From: Flavobacteriia bacterium
Lineage (GTDB): Bacteria > Bacteroidota > Bacteroidia > Flavobacteriales_D > Crocinitomicaceae
Assembly (NCBI GenBank): GCA_009925805.1
Contig: RFQF01000106.1
Span: 1-6,923, forward strand
Direction of reading: 5' to 3'
DNA length: 6,923 nt
This document shows positions 6,198-6,923 of the stretch, one piece after another. The notes below the pieces were generated by a model. That model was not told where the DNA came from. It did no database searches and saw nothing but the letters and a program-made list of their open reading frames with translations. The position numbers and the translations under genes were made by a program. Each line of letters opens with the position of its first letter. Within the stretch, counting starts at the first letter, position 1.

Positions 6198-6923
6198 ATG
6201 AAAAAAAGCGTTTACCTTGTTGGTGTTTTAGGATCCGTTCTTGTTTTTAGCCTCATGTTAGCCAGTTACTTAGGTAAAGAAAACCGTGGTTTTTACAAAT
6301 CGTTGTCGGTTGTTATGGGTGGTGAAGAACAGTCTGAAGAAGAGGAGGAACATGCAGACGAAGCCTTGGAATGGTTAAAAGCACGGTACATTGACGTGCA
6401 GACAGGTCAACCCGTTTCTCAACAGAAGTTGATGGAGATTCGCAAGAAAATTAGCCAATTGGAGCACTCGAAAAGCATCTCGTTTACGGAGGAAGGACCC
6501 GACAACATTGGTGGTAGAACCCGTGCGATCCAAATTGACCGAACCAACGTAAACCGGGTTTGGGCAGGAGGCGTTTCTGGAGGTTTATTCGTTTCATTGA
6601 ATAAAGGAAATCTTTGGAATCGCGTAGACGCTTATTTTGCGGCTGGTGCGAATCCCTACATCTCTTCCATGACACAAACCGCTGATGGTACGTTTTACGT
6701 GGCTACAGGGTCAAATCAAGAAGGGTGGAATGGAAACGGGGTTTGGTATACTACCGATTTTGGTGCCACATGGAATGTTATCCCTGGAACCAGCAGTTGC
6801 ACGCAAATTGTAAGTTCAGATGTGCCCTCAAGTGCCCCGCTGGTTGAATACGCCATTTCTGCGATTAAAAACAGTTCGAATAAATACTCACTTTACGCGG
6901 TTCGAACCAACTCAAACCTCATG
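6198..6923 (+). CDS. Exported BNR-repeat (Asp-box, sortilin/sialidase-like beta-propeller) protein, N-terminal part
   Basis: Open from the ATG at 6198 through the window end, 242 codons with no stop; the C-terminus is missing. Seen: a signal peptide or membrane anchor (MKK then hydrophobic residues 5-25, possible cleavage after LAS at 21-23, no lipobox cysteine); a glutamate-rich linker (GGEEQSEEEEE, 41-51); a probable helix (53-90); then the block GPDNIGGRTRA (100-110) that opens many Bacteroidota beta-propellers. Two Asp-box motifs follow, SLNKGNLW (133-140, with N for D) and a full-consensus TTDFGATW (185-192). Such proteins are usually large, secreted or surface-attached, and often end in a type IX secretion sorting domain, which cannot be checked here. 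No enzymatic activity should be assumed: Asp boxes are structural. No ribosome binding site is visible; an upstream in-frame TAA lies at 6123-6125 with no ATG between. Confidence 0.85.
   Translation, partial: MKKSVYLVGVLGSVLVFSLMLASYLGKENRGFYKSLSVVMGGEEQSEEEEEHADEALEWLKARYIDVQTGQPVSQQKLMEIRKKISQLEHSKSISFTEEGPDNIGGRTRAIQIDRTNVNRVWAGGVSGGLFVSLNKGNLWNRVDAYFAAGANPYISSMTQTADGTFYVATGSNQEGWNGNGVWYTTDFGATWNVIPGTSSCTQIVSSDVPSSAPLVEYAISAIKNSSNKYSLYAVRTNSNLM

Noticed and set aside
1..6923. Hidden defence, mobile or CRISPR-like system
   Set aside because: I looked for regular repeats, transposase or recombinase motifs, toxin-antitoxin pairs and tRNA-like cloverleaves in the gaps and found none. Eight of the nine genes belong to known families and the spaces between them are short.

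Overview
The window looks like ordinary chromosome of a Bacteroidota bacterium, probably flavobacterial. Three things point there. The lipoyl synthase has the form common in that phylum. The right edge begins an exported BNR-repeat protein with the GPDNIGGRTRA block common in large Bacteroidota surface proteins. Most genes lack a clear Shine-Dalgarno sequence. Gene density is high: no gap between genes exceeds about 95 bases, and I see no tRNA, rRNA, CRISPR array, insertion sequence or phage gene.

Layout, left to right. (1) 1-783, minus: N-terminal 261 residues of a major facilitator transporter that runs off the left edge. (2) 784-873: a 90-base divergent intergenic region with an imperfect palindrome. 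(3) 874-3991, plus: a tightly packed run of dctA (C4-dicarboxylate symporter), upp (uracil phosphoribosyltransferase), an unassigned small membrane protein, and a YjjG-type HAD pyrimidine nucleotidase that overlaps its upstream neighbour by 14 bases. (4) 3992-5175, minus: an OsmC-family thiol peroxidase-like gene followed by rlmB, which starts inside the last codons of the OsmC gene (ATGA overlap). The HAD and rlmB stop codons touch with no base between them. (5) 5176-5250: a 75-base divergent gap. (6) 5251-6105, plus: lipA. (7) 6106-6197: a 92-base gap with a weak possible terminator. (8) 6198 to the right edge, plus: the first 242 residues of the exported BNR-repeat protein.

How the genes may work together: the divergent MFS and DctA transporters form a nutrient-uptake locus, DctA importing succinate, fumarate or malate. 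Upp salvages uracil into UMP, while the YjjG-type enzyme removes phosphate from (often non-canonical) pyrimidine nucleotides, so the run may include a small pyrimidine-handling unit with a membrane protein of unknown role. OsmC, RlmB and LipA are housekeeping functions (peroxide detoxification, ribosome modification, lipoate synthesis). I found no convincing new defence, mobile or biosynthetic system. The least explained items are the small membrane protein at 2854-3294 and the palindrome in the 784-873 gap.
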